This document shows, piece after piece, positions 51,839 through 61,095 of a DNA stretch of 64,000 bases; position 1 is the stretch's first letter; each line of letters begins with the position of its first letter. The stretch is from Aureliella helgolandensis (GTDB lineage: Bacteria; Planctomycetota; Planctomycetia; Pirellulales; Pirellulaceae): contig NZ_CP036298.1 in NCBI RefSeq assembly GCF_007752135.1, positions 5,270,001 through 5,334,000 of the forward strand, written 5' to 3'. Below the pieces are notes generated by a model that did no database searches, was not told where the DNA came from, and saw only the letters and a program-made list of their open reading frames with translations. The position numbers and the translations under genes are program-made.

Positions 51839-52393
51839 TGTTAGTCTTTCGTATCGATGCACACCATGGATTCTGCAGGGAACTGCCGACGTAATACCTC
51901 AGCTCTACGCTAGCAGCTTCCGGGTGAAACATGGAACGAAAGGCCTTCAAAACGCACCAATTTCCTCAGATTTCAGAATTTGCGCCAGTCGTGACCTGTA
52001 ACTCCCATGCCCATACCCTGCCAAAGATCGACAGTAACCGAAAGCGGCGGCACACTCCGGTGAGTCGACGAACGGCTAGCTAACGCAGCTTGCGGCATCC
52101 GACCATTCGGGGCTTGTTCAACGCCAGGATTTACCCTCCCTGATGCAACAGGTCCCATCCGTCCCTTCCCACTGCAGTGCCCAAGTTGGGCGTCTGGGGC
52201 ACCAAGGCGAAACCTGCGATAGAGTCCCACTCAGCAGCGTTCCAAAGACACAGCGGCTCTCGCGCCCACCTAGCGGTGCACCAGCAGAAAGTGCAAAGCA
52301 GAAACAGAGCAGTTGACCGAAAACGCTGCGTTGTGTTCACCATACTGAGGAAAGCAAACCGCTAGAAAAGGTGCTGCTTTCGGCGGCGTTGGC
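51839..52393. other. intergenic gap, one weak small frame
   Basis: 555 bp. A minus frame at 52131-52343 (70 residues) begins with a signal-like FRSTALFLLCTFCWC, but has no ribosome site or known family; it is not called. Nothing else is seen apart from the expected sulfatase promoter. Confidence 0.35.
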
Positions 52394-54859
52394 TCAATCC
52401 TCTTCTTCAGCCTGTAGGTCAGCTGCTGAAACAACGTCCACTTCAGCTTCAGTTTCAAGTTCAGCTCCGGTCTCGGTCGCGGTCTCGGTGTCAGCTTCGG
52501 CTTCGGCTGGATCCAATCCTTGGCCAGCATGGTGGTAGAGTCCGAGCCATGCCTCAGACTCTTGCATTGCGACCCGGGCATCCAGCAAGGCGATTTCCGC
52601 AGCACGCAACTCGTCCCGACCTCGGACACCCTCGTCGTACAACTGCTTAGTTTCGTTAAGCTCCTCAGCCGCATTTTCCAAACGCACATGATCTCGCTCC
52701 AGCGCAATGCTGAGCAATTCGATCTGTTCCATAAACCCATGCCAGGCCAGTTTCTGCCGCCGAGTTTGCTCTTCCAGCTGGTCTTGAACCGCACTCAACG
52801 AGCGTCGCGATTCCTCCAGATCAACCTTTTGGGCAATGCGAGCTTCGTAGCGGCGAACATGCGCGCGAAGCTGCTGCACACGCTCAGCCTGTTGAGCCAG
52901 GAGGTCATGCAATTCTTCCGGCAACTTTCCGAGCACCAGCCTGAGCCGAGACTGCGGTCGTACGAAATCCCCACGGATGTCAAGCTCCTGTTCTAGGCCG
53001 CCTGCGGCTGGAGCAGGAGTGAGCGTTGCGGCTTCAACGGACACCTCTTCGGTCTCAGCACGCTCCGCCACAGCTGACTCTCCCTCCAGTTGCATACTGC
53101 TTTGGCTCTCGGCATTGCCGCTCAACTCTCTGGCTGACGTATCTTTGTCGACGGTTGCGGTTTCTTCCCATTTCAAGTTAGGGTCGAGCAGTTCTGCCAC
53201 GCGACGTTCGACGATTTGCTGGCTGATTTCATCGCGCAATTCGATGGAGGCCTGCAGACCTTTCAACCGCCGTGCAAATTCGGCTAACTCAACTCGCTGG
53301 AGTTTTTGGCGAGTTTCAAACGCCTGCTGCACGGCATCGCGGAGCTGCGCATTTAATTTTCGGGCTAAGTTGGGCTTGGTCTGCGGTTCGTGAAGTGAGC
53401 TGGCAATATCACGAGCCGTTGCGTTTAGGCGAGCATAGGTTTGGCGAAGCTGATCAACGTCTTCCTCGTCGCGACTAAACACGAAGTGCACACTAAAGAG
53501 TTGCGATTCATCAACGGATGTTGCGGAAGAATCAATCGCACGACGCGATTGGAGGTTGTCGGTGAATTTCGTCAATCCGGATTCAGCGGGGCCCGAACTC
53601 GCCGACAAGTCGTTGGTATTGATTTCTACGATAGACGTCGCTTGGCTCGTTACCGCAGGCCGGGTCGCAATATAATCAACGACCTTGCCGTTCATTATTT
53701 CTTCACCTGAGAACCATCTGCCCCAGGAGTTCTTGAATACAAAATCGCCCTTGGCCGCTGAGTGCACAACAACGCTGTCGTCACTAACGTTCGGAACAGC
53801 TACCTCGTTAGTGGGTAATTCCAGCGTATCCCATGCCCCTTGCGAGGTGCTGTAGGCAAAGCAGTAATTTCCGTACATAACGGCCGCCGAGTGTCCGTCA
53901 ACGACCGGTACTATCTCTGCATCTGCCAGCGGTTCTAAGCGTTGTTCAACCCAATGCGGGTGCTTTTCACAGTAGCAGAAGATCCGCGAACCATCGTCGG
54001 CAATCGCGATGATTACAGAATCACTGGTCACCCACTTCTTGCCAGGAATCGCTTCCGAGGGAAGCCCCATTGGGAGTGAAAATGCGCCCATGGGAGCGGA
54101 GTCTGAAGATGAAAACGTGCGGACAGACAACTCATCTTCAGCGAGCACCATCCCTCCCATAAGTGAACTTTCCGGAAGAGTGATCTTAGATTTGCTCTCC
54201 ACACCGCTCTGCAACGTTAATCCCGAGGCTGCGACTTTACTTCCCTCTGCTGGCATTGCTGTGTATTCTGCATCCGCACCGACCTGCGTCGACGTGACCA
54301 GACCGCCGTCGGCCGCGACTCGCACATCGACCTTGAAGCCGTCCAGTTTTTCTAGTGCTTGGGTGATGATGCGCACTCTGCGCCAAGTCGCGTCTGCCGG
54401 GCACTGAATTACCACGGTGCTATCCGTTTCGTCTTGATTCTGATGGAAGGCGGCTTTGGGGATGTTGAGAACCCTGAGTATTGTAATGAGCTTATCCAAC
54501 TGCTCCTGCGGAATGCCAGCCCCATAGCTCACTCGGGCTCCGAAGGTAACCGACTGTCCAACGCGTGGGATCTCGTTCGGTCTCGACTCCGAGGCCTTCT
54601 CTTCTGGCGCAGCGACCTCGCGAATCACCTCTAAATTCTGAATCTCTCCATTCTGAATCACTGTGACAGAGTTTTCGGCCGGCTCCATCAGATCGGAATT
54701 CCCCGCCGTGTTACTCAATACTGCATCAGTGGCTGCAGCGGGAGCAGGCGCGGTAGGACTTTGGGATGATTCCTGGGCAAACATAAGTCCGGCGGTACTG
54801 GCCAACAGTAGGGACATCCCTACCGAGCCAATACGCCATTTGCGATGACAACGCTTCAT
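52394..54859 (-). CDS. exported coiled-coil protein of the sigma/kinase operon
   Basis: 821 residues, not recognised. A signal peptide (VGMSLLLASTAGLMFA) is followed by a domain with VSYGAGIPQEQLDKLITILR and WRRVRIITQALEKLDGFKVD, then a beta-rich region around 270-400 (WVTSDSVIIAIADDGSRIFC). The second half is strongly helical and coiled-coil (LRQTYARLNATARDIASSL, LEESRRSLSAVQDQLEEQTR) and it closes with an acidic Glu/Thr-rich tail. It begins 4 bp after the kinase stop with AAGGAGT before its ATG, so it is the third gene of the sigma-kinase operon and may be the envelope partner or target of that pathway. Confidence 0.82.
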   Translation of the reverse strand: MKRCHRKWRIGSVGMSLLLASTAGLMFAQESSQSPTAPAPAAATDAVLSNTAGNSDLMEPAENSVTVIQNGEIQNLEVIREVAAPEEKASESRPNEIPRVGQSVTFGARVSYGAGIPQEQLDKLITILRVLNIPKAAFHQNQDETDSTVVIQCPADATWRRVRIITQALEKLDGFKVDVRVAADGGLVTSTQVGADAEYTAMPAEGSKVAASGLTLQSGVESKSKITLPESSLMGGMVLAEDELSVRTFSSSDSAPMGAFSLPMGLPSEAIPGKKWVTSDSVIIAIADDGSRIFCYCEKHPHWVEQRLEPLADAEIVPVVDGHSAAVMYGNYCFAYSTSQGAWDTLELPTNEVAVPNVSDDSVVVHSAAKGDFVFKNSWGRWFSGEEIMNGKVVDYIATRPAVTSQATSIVEINTNDLSASSGPAESGLTKFTDNLQSRRAIDSSATSVDESQLFSVHFVFSRDEEDVDQLRQTYARLNATARDIASSLHEPQTKPNLARKLNAQLRDAVQQAFETRQKLQRVELAEFARRLKGLQASIELRDEISQQIVERRVAELLDPNLKWEETATVDKDTSARELSGNAESQSSMQLEGESAVAERAETEEVSVEAATLTPAPAAGGLEQELDIRGDFVRPQSRLRLVLGKLPEELHDLLAQQAERVQQLRAHVRRYEARIAQKVDLEESRRSLSAVQDQLEEQTRRQKLAWHGFMEQIELLSIALERDHVRLENAAEELNETKQLYDEGVRGRDELRAAEIALLDARVAMQESEAWLGLYHHAGQGLDPAEAEADTETATETGAELETEAEVDVVSAADLQAEEED

Positions 54860-54863
54860 AGGG

Positions 54864-56429
54864 TTACTCCTTCGCTACAGTGGGCATTTCATCCCACAGG
54901 TGTTGTGAACGGGCTTCGAACAGGGTTAGATCGTCGCTGAAGTGACGGAGCTCATGGCTGGTCTGATCCCACAGGGCTGGAGATTCGGCGGGATCAACGG
55001 CATTTGAAATCGCCGCAGAGGCGTTGCTAAACTGAGCTGCGCCGCTATCTGGCGGTTCACCGCGCAATTGCTCCAGACTTCGTTCTTGAACACTCAGCAA
55101 GCTGACCAGGCCCAAGACACCAACGCCGGCCACGATCCCCCCCACACGCCAAGTATTGGAAATGGCATTCCATCGCTGTTGAATCGGCCGCAAGGCGGTG
55201 GAAAAGTTCCTTTGGTTGGATTCATTCACTTCCACAGTGTGACCTAGAAGTTTTTGACAGCGTTCGGGCAGTGACACTGCAGTTGGCTGCTGAACATGAG
55301 CAAGGCATTGCTCTAACAGTTCGGCGACCTCTTCGGCGGTTTGAAATCGGTCGGACAGATCCTTGGCAAGCAGCTTCCGTACGATGCCTTCCAGCCATGT
55401 AGGAATTGCAGCGCTAACTTCCCGGAGACTGCGAGGTTCGTTGTCCGTAATGCGCCGCAAAATCCCGTAAGTAGTTTCGGCGCGGAACGGAGGATGCCCG
55501 GTGCTCATGGCATAGATGACACTTCCCAGGCTGAACAGATCGCTGCGTGCGTCAATCGATTCACCACGCGCCTGTTCGGGTGACATGTACTGCGGAGTAC
55601 CAGGATGGTAGCCGCTATGAGTTAAACTGGCGTCGTCACTGGCTCGAGCCAGCCCAAAATCGGTCAGTAGCGTGCGTTCCACCCCCTGTTCCAACAAGAT
55701 ATTCGAGGGCTTCACGTCACGATGGACCAAACCTTGAGCGTGGGCCGCCGCCAGTCCCGCTGCGGTCTGCGTGGCAATGCGCAGCAGCTCGCAGAGCTCC
55801 AGTGGCCCCTCGCGGTCGATGCGTTGCTGCAACGACTCCCCCACCACCAAGGGCATCACCAGAAACGGGGACTCTCCGTCAGTTTCGACATTGTGAATCG
55901 CCACAACATGCTCGTGCACAACGGCAGCGGCCGCTCGAGCTTCGCGAGCGAACCGCTTTCGCGCCGCGCCGCTGCCAGCCAGGAACGGTGCGAGAACCTT
56001 GATGGCTACGGGACGGTTCAGCTCTGTGTCAAAGGCTTTGAAAACGACCCCCATACCGCCCCAGCCGATCAGCCGTTCGACTTCATAGCGGCCGATGCGG
56101 CCCAACATCTCTGGATGCGATGGCGGCGACAGCAGTTGCTGAGCCATGGAGTCAGTCCAGGCCGTCGGGTAACGCTTTCGCTCAGACCGGTAGCAAGGGT
56201 TTTCGACATCAGCTACATCTTCGTGAGCAAGTGGATGTCCGGTCGACGCCAAAATTGCGCCCGCATCCGACCAAAAGGCTGGCGCAGCGGCGAGTTCTTC
56301 CAGTCGCAATTGACAGCGGGCACAATGGTCCACATGGCGTGATGCTCGAAGATACGGTTCGCTATCCTCCTGAGCCTGCAACAGCGAATGCAATAGGCGA
56401 TCATCACAAGGGGTATTCGTCTGATTCAT
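54864..56429 (-). CDS. Ser/Thr protein kinase with anti-sigma-like zinc motif
   Basis: 521 residues. Residues 32-39 contain H-x3-C-x2-C (HVDHCARC), as in zinc-binding anti-sigma factors. The Hanks-type kinase domain runs about 113-390: G-loop IGWGGMGVVFKAFD, Lys144 in VAIKVL, catalytic HRDVKPSN (236-243), DFG at 257-259 and the activation loop GTPQYMSPEQA. A single transmembrane segment (VGGIVAGVGVLGLVSLL) at about 430-447 is followed by a short outer domain. The gene overlaps the sigma gene by 4 bp (ATGA), so both are co-translated. Such sigma-kinase pairs are common in planctomycetes; the zinc motif suggests that the kinase itself may hold the sigma factor. Confidence 0.93.
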   Translation of the reverse strand: MNQTNTPCDDRLLHSLLQAQEDSEPYLRASRHVDHCARCQLRLEELAAAPAFWSDAGAILASTGHPLAHEDVADVENPCYRSERKRYPTAWTDSMAQQLLSPPSHPEMLGRIGRYEVERLIGWGGMGVVFKAFDTELNRPVAIKVLAPFLAGSGAARKRFAREARAAAAVVHEHVVAIHNVETDGESPFLVMPLVVGESLQQRIDREGPLELCELLRIATQTAAGLAAAHAQGLVHRDVKPSNILLEQGVERTLLTDFGLARASDDASLTHSGYHPGTPQYMSPEQARGESIDARSDLFSLGSVIYAMSTGHPPFRAETTYGILRRITDNEPRSLREVSAAIPTWLEGIVRKLLAKDLSDRFQTAEEVAELLEQCLAHVQQPTAVSLPERCQKLLGHTVEVNESNQRNFSTALRPIQQRWNAISNTWRVGGIVAGVGVLGLVSLLSVQERSLEQLRGEPPDSGAAQFSNASAAISNAVDPAESPALWDQTSHELRHFSDDLTLFEARSQHLWDEMPTVAKE

Positions 56430-57028
56430 TCTACCACCTCACGTTGCTTGACCAATTCCTGCAATCGATTCATCACGCGACTTCGAGCGACATAGACCGT
56501 GCCGACCGTAATTCCCAGCCGCCTAGCAGCAACTGGAATGGAAACTCCTTCGACATGCGTCATCCAGAATGCTTGCCACGTGGTGACGGATACGCAATCA
56601 CGGACTTTGGCAGCGGCCCACGAGAAAACCTCGCGGCGGTATTCAAGATCAAACTCACTAGGCAAATCCGATAGCGACTGCGGAACCTCAGCCAGCCGCT
56701 GAGTTGCTTCATTGCCTCCAGTTCCCCATGTCCGCGTGGCGCGCCGCGTCAGCTGATTGACTGCCGTGTTTCGTGCAATCCGAAACAGCCAGGCCCGAAA
56801 TCGGCCTCGATCCGCCCGCTCCAGCCAGTCCGACACCGAGCGAGCAATGGCAGCAAACACCTCCTGCACCAGATCGTCCGCATCAGCCGCCTGCAACCCG
56901 CTTCGAATCCCTAGCCGAAACACCAGAGGGCCGTAGATCTCGATCAATTCATCCCAGGCCGCCACATCCGCCGCGTTCGGCAACCGCAGAATCAGACTTG
57001 CTCGCGTTTCGGGAGGACTGGGTATCAT
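56426..57028 (-). CDS. RNA polymerase ECF-type sigma factor, kinase-associated
   Basis: 200 residues. Region 2 is visible as DELIEIYGPLVFRLGIR followed by ADADDLVQEVFAAIARS and RFRAWLFRIARNTAVNQLTR (20 residues); region 4 as SVTTWQAFWMTHVEG and IPVAARRLGITVGTVYVARSRV. There is no long C-terminal extension. It directs RNA polymerase to its own promoters after release by a regulator, here presumably the kinase encoded next to it. First gene of a three-gene operon. The upstream region contains paired ACTTTGCAAGTCTGTACATTGC-type direct repeats (about 57054-57080), possibly part of its promoter. Confidence 0.93.
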   Translation of the reverse strand: MIPSPPETRASLILRLPNAADVAAWDELIEIYGPLVFRLGIRSGLQAADADDLVQEVFAAIARSVSDWLERADRGRFRAWLFRIARNTAVNQLTRRATRTWGTGGNEATQRLAEVPQSLSDLPSEFDLEYRREVFSWAAAKVRDCVSVTTWQAFWMTHVEGVSIPVAARRLGITVGTVYVARSRVMNRLQELVKQREVVE

Positions 57029-57361
57029 CGAACCTCACTTCCAAAGGGACTCTGTACTTTGCAAGTCTGTACATTGCAAAGACACAGACTGCCGCCGATT
57101 CTTGCACGGTATGCAGAGAGAATTGCAAAATCGGACCAGACAGCCTGTAATTCCTAGGAATATTGCCGCAATCTGCCATGAACATTCCACAGGGCTTACC
57201 TTCCCCATCCCCCCGCTGCGGATTGTCGAAATAGCAACCCGCCGCTAGCGAAAGGCCGATGGATTGCCAATAGAGGACCACAGGGGATGCGCCCCTCTAG
57301 GTCCCCCCAAGGGCTCTTAAATCAACAAGTCGTCTAGCCAGCAATCGCATTAAGCCCGAGG
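57029..57361. other. intergenic; sigma operon promoter region
   Basis: 333 bp. Directly upstream of the sigma gene CTGTACTTTGCAAGT and CTGTACATTGCAAAG form a direct pair about 20 bp apart. A short CAACCCGCCGCTAGCGAAAGG near 57237 is a decayed copy of the REP-like core. No gene. Confidence 0.45.
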
Positions 57362-58246
57362 CTATTCCTCAGCCTTCTTCAGTAGGAAGGAATACTCCGC
57401 GAACTGGTCAGTAACCTCATCATAGCCAAGCTTGTCAGCCAACCTGCCGAATCCTTCTGTTCGCAGCCAATCGATCGTCTCGCTGGCATCGGTGTGGTAA
57501 TTGCCCAACACCAGCAGCCGTTTCTTGCTGGAAACGTCGACCGTCGGCACAAACTTTAACATCGAAGCGCGGATCACACCGTGCAGCCCGACACGCTCTT
57601 GCGCCACTAGCTGGGGGAGGATGCGTACGACACAATTCGCATTGTCGCTGTGGAAGCGGCTGAGAAATGTTTGTACCGGGAACACTTTCACCAGATCGTT
57701 CCCAATCCCCGCCTCTTCTCCTGCCCCTTCGCTAGAAACGTCAGCTTGGCTCTGTTCAATTCGCTCCCAGAAGGCACCTCGATGGGAACTAACACGCCAA
57801 TAAAAATGATTAAACCTACATCGACTGCGCGCGAATCCTTCGAACAACCATGTTAGGGCTTTGTGATCTCCTGGCCCACCCGCTAACACATGAAACACAG
57901 CCACGCTACGCTCATCCTTTCGCAGCTTGCGCACCTCGCTCGCCAGCTCATCCCACTCGAGTTTGCTCAAGTCCAGTAACCCCTCCGGAGTGAACAAGGA
58001 ACTTCCATCAACGATCACATACACCGTGTAATCTTCGCGGTGATGCTTGCCGCTTGCCCCTAGTAGAAAGTCCTGCAGTTCTGTTTTACGCATGGCATAA
58101 ACGATATAGTTCTCGCCGCGAGCCGCCTCGAATTCCCCAGGCGGCCTTGCTGGCTCCTGAGCCTTCACCGACTGCAACCCATCGCCCCAACCTACCGAGA
58201 AGAAGCCAAGCATCAAGGCAATGATTACGGTCGTGTAAAATCGCAT
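57362..58246 (-). CDS. secreted protein of unknown function
   Basis: 294 residues, not recognised. A signal peptide (TVIIALMLGFFSVGWG) precedes a mixed alpha/beta body with EFEAARGENYIVYAMRKTEL (20 residues), HHREDYTVYVIVDGSSLF, KDERSVAVFHVLAGGPG and KKRLLVLGNYHTDASETIDW (20 residues). No catalytic motif is obvious. The ATG has AGGAGTAGGG at a good distance. Single gene, not clearly linked to either neighbouring regulatory cluster. Confidence 0.75.
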   Translation of the reverse strand: MRFYTTVIIALMLGFFSVGWGDGLQSVKAQEPARPPGEFEAARGENYIVYAMRKTELQDFLLGASGKHHREDYTVYVIVDGSSLFTPEGLLDLSKLEWDELASEVRKLRKDERSVAVFHVLAGGPGDHKALTWLFEGFARSRCRFNHFYWRVSSHRGAFWERIEQSQADVSSEGAGEEAGIGNDLVKVFPVQTFLSRFHSDNANCVVRILPQLVAQERVGLHGVIRASMLKFVPTVDVSSKKRLLVLGNYHTDASETIDWLRTEGFGRLADKLGYDEVTDQFAEYSFLLKKAEE

Positions 58247-58540
58247 CGAACCCTACTCCTGCTGGAGTCATGGAGCCCCCCTGAAGAGGCAAAGCCTGGG
58301 CAGCCAGTTTCTTAAGGGGCGCGTATTTCTTAAGGGGCGCGTAGAGGAGCGCAGCATCGCAAAGTCAGCCTAGGCCGCTTGCATTGTTCCCAACATCTTT
58401 CCTATTCGTACACGCACAACACCTCTTTTTACAATGCGGCGTGAGTCGTGTCGATTGCGTGCTGTCTTGTTCGACAACTACAGAATCTAGTAAATTCCGC
58501 TCCCCCCCACAGCTATTGCAGAAGGTGAAAAAAGGTGTCT

Positions 58541-59014
58541 ATGTTCGCTAAACCACAATCAGAACATCGTTGGCTAGACCAGCTCGTTGGCAATTGGGAT
58601 TTTGAGCACGTCTGCCAAACGCCCGACGGAACTAAATCTTCCACTCTGGGCCAAATGCGGTGTCGATCGCTTGGTGGCATGTGGCTAGTCTGCGAGAGCA
58701 ATGGTGAATCGGAAGGAAGTGAAGCTTGGTCGTCGATCTTGACCGTCGGATTTGATCCAGCCCTCAATCAATACGTTGGTACTTTCATCGCTTCCATGAT
58801 GGCCAATATTTGGCACTACCGAGGAGTGCTCGAGGCGAAGAACAATCGACTCCCTCTCGAATCGCAAGGTCCCGCTTTCGATGGTACCGGGACGTGCAAC
58901 TACCGCGATACAATTGCAATCATCGATCGCGACCACTGGCTTTTCACGAGCGAAATGCAGTTGGAGGATACCACTTGGCAGCAGTTCATGAGCGGGAATC
59001 ATATCCGGAGCTAA
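58541..59014 (+). CDS. DUF1579 domain protein, first gene of ECF42 cassette
   Basis: 157 residues. LVGNWDFEHVCQTPDGTKSS, GGMWLVCESNGE, ILTVGFDPALNQYVGTFIAS and the late DTIAIIDRDHWLFTSEM correspond to DUF1579, small beta-barrel proteins of unknown role. Members are usually found with DGPF/YCII and SRPBCC genes under an ECF sigma factor, as in this window. ATG 58541 is preferred with AAGGTG upstream; the GTG at 58535 is the alternative. It is probably the first gene of the cassette that ends with the sigma gene at 63330. Confidence 0.85.
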   Translation: MFAKPQSEHRWLDQLVGNWDFEHVCQTPDGTKSSTLGQMRCRSLGGMWLVCESNGESEGSEAWSSILTVGFDPALNQYVGTFIASMMANIWHYRGVLEAKNNRLPLESQGPAFDGTGTCNYRDTIAIIDRDHWLFTSEMQLEDTTWQQFMSGNHIRS

Positions 59015-59068
59015 CTACGAGTGCCCAGTGCTCTCAGTTTCTATTCCCTCTACGTTTGAAGGCCAATC

Positions 59069-59248
59069 ATGCCTGGTGAGATGCCAATCGCAGTTACACT
59101 GCAGAAAGTCCTCTGCGGCACCGAGCTCGAGGTAATACAACAAGGAATTCCGGCCGCAATTCCAACAGAATTTTGCTACCTAGGCTGGCAGGAATCACTG
59201 CAAATGCTCGCTCAGCTCGTCGAGCCGGAGATTCCCGACGGTGGTTAG
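59069..59248 (+). pseudogene. C-terminal stub of an SRPBCC/AHSA1 protein
   Basis: 59 codons reading MPIAVTLQKVLCGTELEV, then IPAAIPTEFCYLGWQESLQM and LVEPEIPD, which match the end of SRPBCC (AHSA1-like) proteins. The usual N-terminal 80-100 residues are missing and a stop lies four codons before the ATG. Since SRPBCC genes are normal members of DGPF/ECF cassettes, the original gene was probably deleted internally. A short product could still be made, but no ribosome site is visible. Confidence 0.7.
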
Positions 59249-59311
59249 CTACCGCCGCTCAACTCCACGTCACACCATTCCCGTAGAAACCTAGAAATCG
59301 AGAACAAGCCG

Positions 59312-60157
59312 ATGAAAGTCATGGTCCTAGTGAAAGCGACTCAAAGTTCAGAAGCTGGCGAAATGCCTAGCGAACAACTGCTGAGCGACATGGGGAAATT
59401 CAACCAGAAACTGGTCGATGCCGGCGTACTCCGGGCTGGAGAAGGCCTGAAACCCAGCTCGGAAGGTGTCCGTATCCATTTTTCGGGCAGCACTCGCAGG
59501 GTCACCGAAGGACCGTTTGCGGAAACGAAGGAACTCATCGCTGGCTATTGGGTATGGGAAGTTGATTCCATGGAGGATGCGATTGCATGGGGCAAACGTT
59601 GTCCCAACCCCATGCTGGAGGATTCCGACATTGAGATCCGCAAAGTCTTTGAGATGACAGACTTCGCGGGAAGCGATCCCTCGGGCGCTGTCGTGAACCA
59701 AGAAGATGGCTTGCGTTCGCGTCTTGCGACGCAGAATGCCGTCGTGCAACCGTATCTCTTCTTTGGCGGTCGCTGCGAGGAGGCACTGGCCTTCTACCAA
59801 CAGGCAGCTGGCGCTAAAGTCATCATGGCAATGCGTTTCGACGAAAGTCCCGATGCCGTGCCTGAAGGCATGCTACAAGCGGGATTCGAAAAGAAGATAA
59901 TGCATGCGTCCTTCCAAGTCGGCTCTACGACAATCATGGCATCCGACGGTTGCGACGATCGAACGGCGTTTAGTGGTTTTCGTCTGACGCTATTGGTTCC
60001 AACCGAAGCCGACGCTGACCTGGTGTTCCAAGGCCTCGCAGATGGAGGAAAAATTGAAATGCCACTTGCCACGACATTCTGGTCCCCTCGGTATGGCACG
60101 CTGACGGACAAGTTTGGCGTGGGTTGGATGGTGATGGTTCCAGGTGCACCTCAATAA
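59312..60157 (+). CDS. YCII (DGPF) domain fused to a PhnB-like VOC domain
   Basis: 281 residues. Residues 1-125 are a YCII/DGPF domain (MKVMVLVKAT, RVTEGPFAETKELIAGYWVW, AIAWGKRCP); the DGPF motif reads EGPF. Residues about 140-281 are a VOC/glyoxalase-like PhnB domain (VQPYLFFGGRCEEALAFYQQ, QVGSTTIMASDG, ATTFWSPRYGTLTDKFGVGW). These domains usually occur as separate neighbouring genes, so this is a fusion. YCII proteins are thought to be small enzymes of unclear reaction; the family is known as cargo of ECF42 sigma factors. The stop codon lies in the first unit of a 15-bp tandem repeat. Confidence 0.87.
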   Translation: MKVMVLVKATQSSEAGEMPSEQLLSDMGKFNQKLVDAGVLRAGEGLKPSSEGVRIHFSGSTRRVTEGPFAETKELIAGYWVWEVDSMEDAIAWGKRCPNPMLEDSDIEIRKVFEMTDFAGSDPSGAVVNQEDGLRSRLATQNAVVQPYLFFGGRCEEALAFYQQAAGAKVIMAMRFDESPDAVPEGMLQAGFEKKIMHASFQVGSTTIMASDGCDDRTAFSGFRLTLLVPTEADADLVFQGLADGGKIEMPLATTFWSPRYGTLTDKFGVGWMVMVPGAPQ

Positions 60158-60207
60158 CCCGCTGTTCAATAACCCGCTGTTCAATAACCCGCTGTTCAAT
60201 AACCGCT
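60151..60207. repeat. 15-bp tandem repeat, 3.5 copies, overlapping a stop codon
   Basis: Units TCAATAACCCGCTGT repeat three times plus a partial. The stop TAA of the YCII-VOC gene is part of the first unit, so the unit provides an in-frame stop in every copy (15 bp keeps the frame). Confidence 0.9.
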
Positions 60208-60265
60208 TTCTCGAATGTTCCGTGAACGCCCCTCGTATCTCGAACGCCCACAACAAGGAATACCT

Positions 60266-60619
60266 ATGAAATACATGCTACTAATCTATGGTAAGGAAAG
60301 TAATTGGACGGAAGACGAACGCAAGGAATGTATGCTCGATTCGATGGGCATCTGTGAGGAGCTAGAGAGGGAGGGAAAGTGGATTGCCTCCTCTCCTCTC
60401 CATTCAGTGACTACAGCGACTAGCGTTCGAGTGGTGGACGGGCAGCGTCAGATCACCGATGGACCATTCGCAGAAACGACGGAACAACTCGGCGGTTACT
60501 ACATCATCGACGTAGGAAATCTTGATGAAGCTATCGAGATTGCAGCTAGACTGCCTCCTGCCAAAAAGGGAACTGTCGAGATTCGCCCACTTTTCCCATT
60601 GCCAGCCCCCCCCGCCTAA
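60266..60619 (+). CDS. YCII/DGPF domain protein
   Basis: 117 residues: MKYMLLIYGKESNWTEDER, SPLHSVTTATSVRVVDG, ITDGPFAETTEQLGGYYIID (20 residues) with the full DGPF motif, and AARLPPAKKGTVEIRPLF. A cytoplasmic single-domain member of the YCII family, standard length. The frame opens earlier at 60215, but ATG 60266 with AAGGAATACC before it is the family start. In ECF42 cassettes such proteins are co-expressed with the sigma factor; the reaction is not established, though a role in antibiotic or stress response has been proposed for the family. Confidence 0.9.
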   Translation: MKYMLLIYGKESNWTEDERKECMLDSMGICEELEREGKWIASSPLHSVTTATSVRVVDGQRQITDGPFAETTEQLGGYYIIDVGNLDEAIEIAARLPPAKKGTVEIRPLFPLPAPPA

Positions 60620-60696
60620 CGCAGCTGCAGTGGGGCGTCCTCAGACGCGGGGTGCGGCCCACCTTTTTGATTGCCAGCTTTTCCAGGAACAACATT

Positions 60697-61086
60697 ATGA
60701 GCAATACGCTGAACCGCAACCCGGTTGGATGGTTTGAAATCTACGTACAGGACATGAAGCGGTCGAGAGAGTTTTATGAAAGAGTATTGGACATTGAGCT
60801 AACACGGTTAGAGTCCCCCCAGCCCGAATTTGAGATGTTTGCTTTCCCGATGCAAATGGAGGCTGGTGGTGCATCTGGGGCACTCGCGAAAATGGACGGT
60901 GTTTCGTCAGGCGGCAATAGTACGCTGGTCTATTTCTCTTGTGCTGACTGTGCCGTCGAAGCTGCCAGAGTCGAAGTAGCAGGGGGGAAAATTCAAAAGC
61001 CGAAGATGTCGATCGGTCAGTATGGCTTTGTGGCCTTGGCAGTAGATACCGAGGGCAATATGCTCGGCCTGCATTCGATAAATTAG
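60697..61086 (+). CDS. VOC family protein
   Basis: 129 residues of the glyoxalase/bleomycin-resistance fold: NPVGWFEIYVQDMKRSREFY (20 residues), ERVLDIELTRLESP, GALAKMDGVSSGGNSTLVYF (20 residues) and GQYGFVALAVDTEGNMLGLH (20 residues). The order matches the VOC type linked to YCII genes. Likely metal-binding residues cannot be fully assigned. ATG 60697 is chosen, with AGGAACAAC upstream. It starts 77 bp after the YCII stop and is followed after 9 bp by the next VOC gene, so the genes are co-transcribed. Confidence 0.88.
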   Translation: MSNTLNRNPVGWFEIYVQDMKRSREFYERVLDIELTRLESPQPEFEMFAFPMQMEAGGASGALAKMDGVSSGGNSTLVYFSCADCAVEAARVEVAGGKIQKPKMSIGQYGFVALAVDTEGNMLGLHSIN

Positions 61087-61095
61087 GAGCCTTCT

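Noticed and set aside
52131-52343. 70-codon minus frame with hydrophobic start
   Set aside because: No ribosome site, no known family, and several equally long frames cross the same gap.
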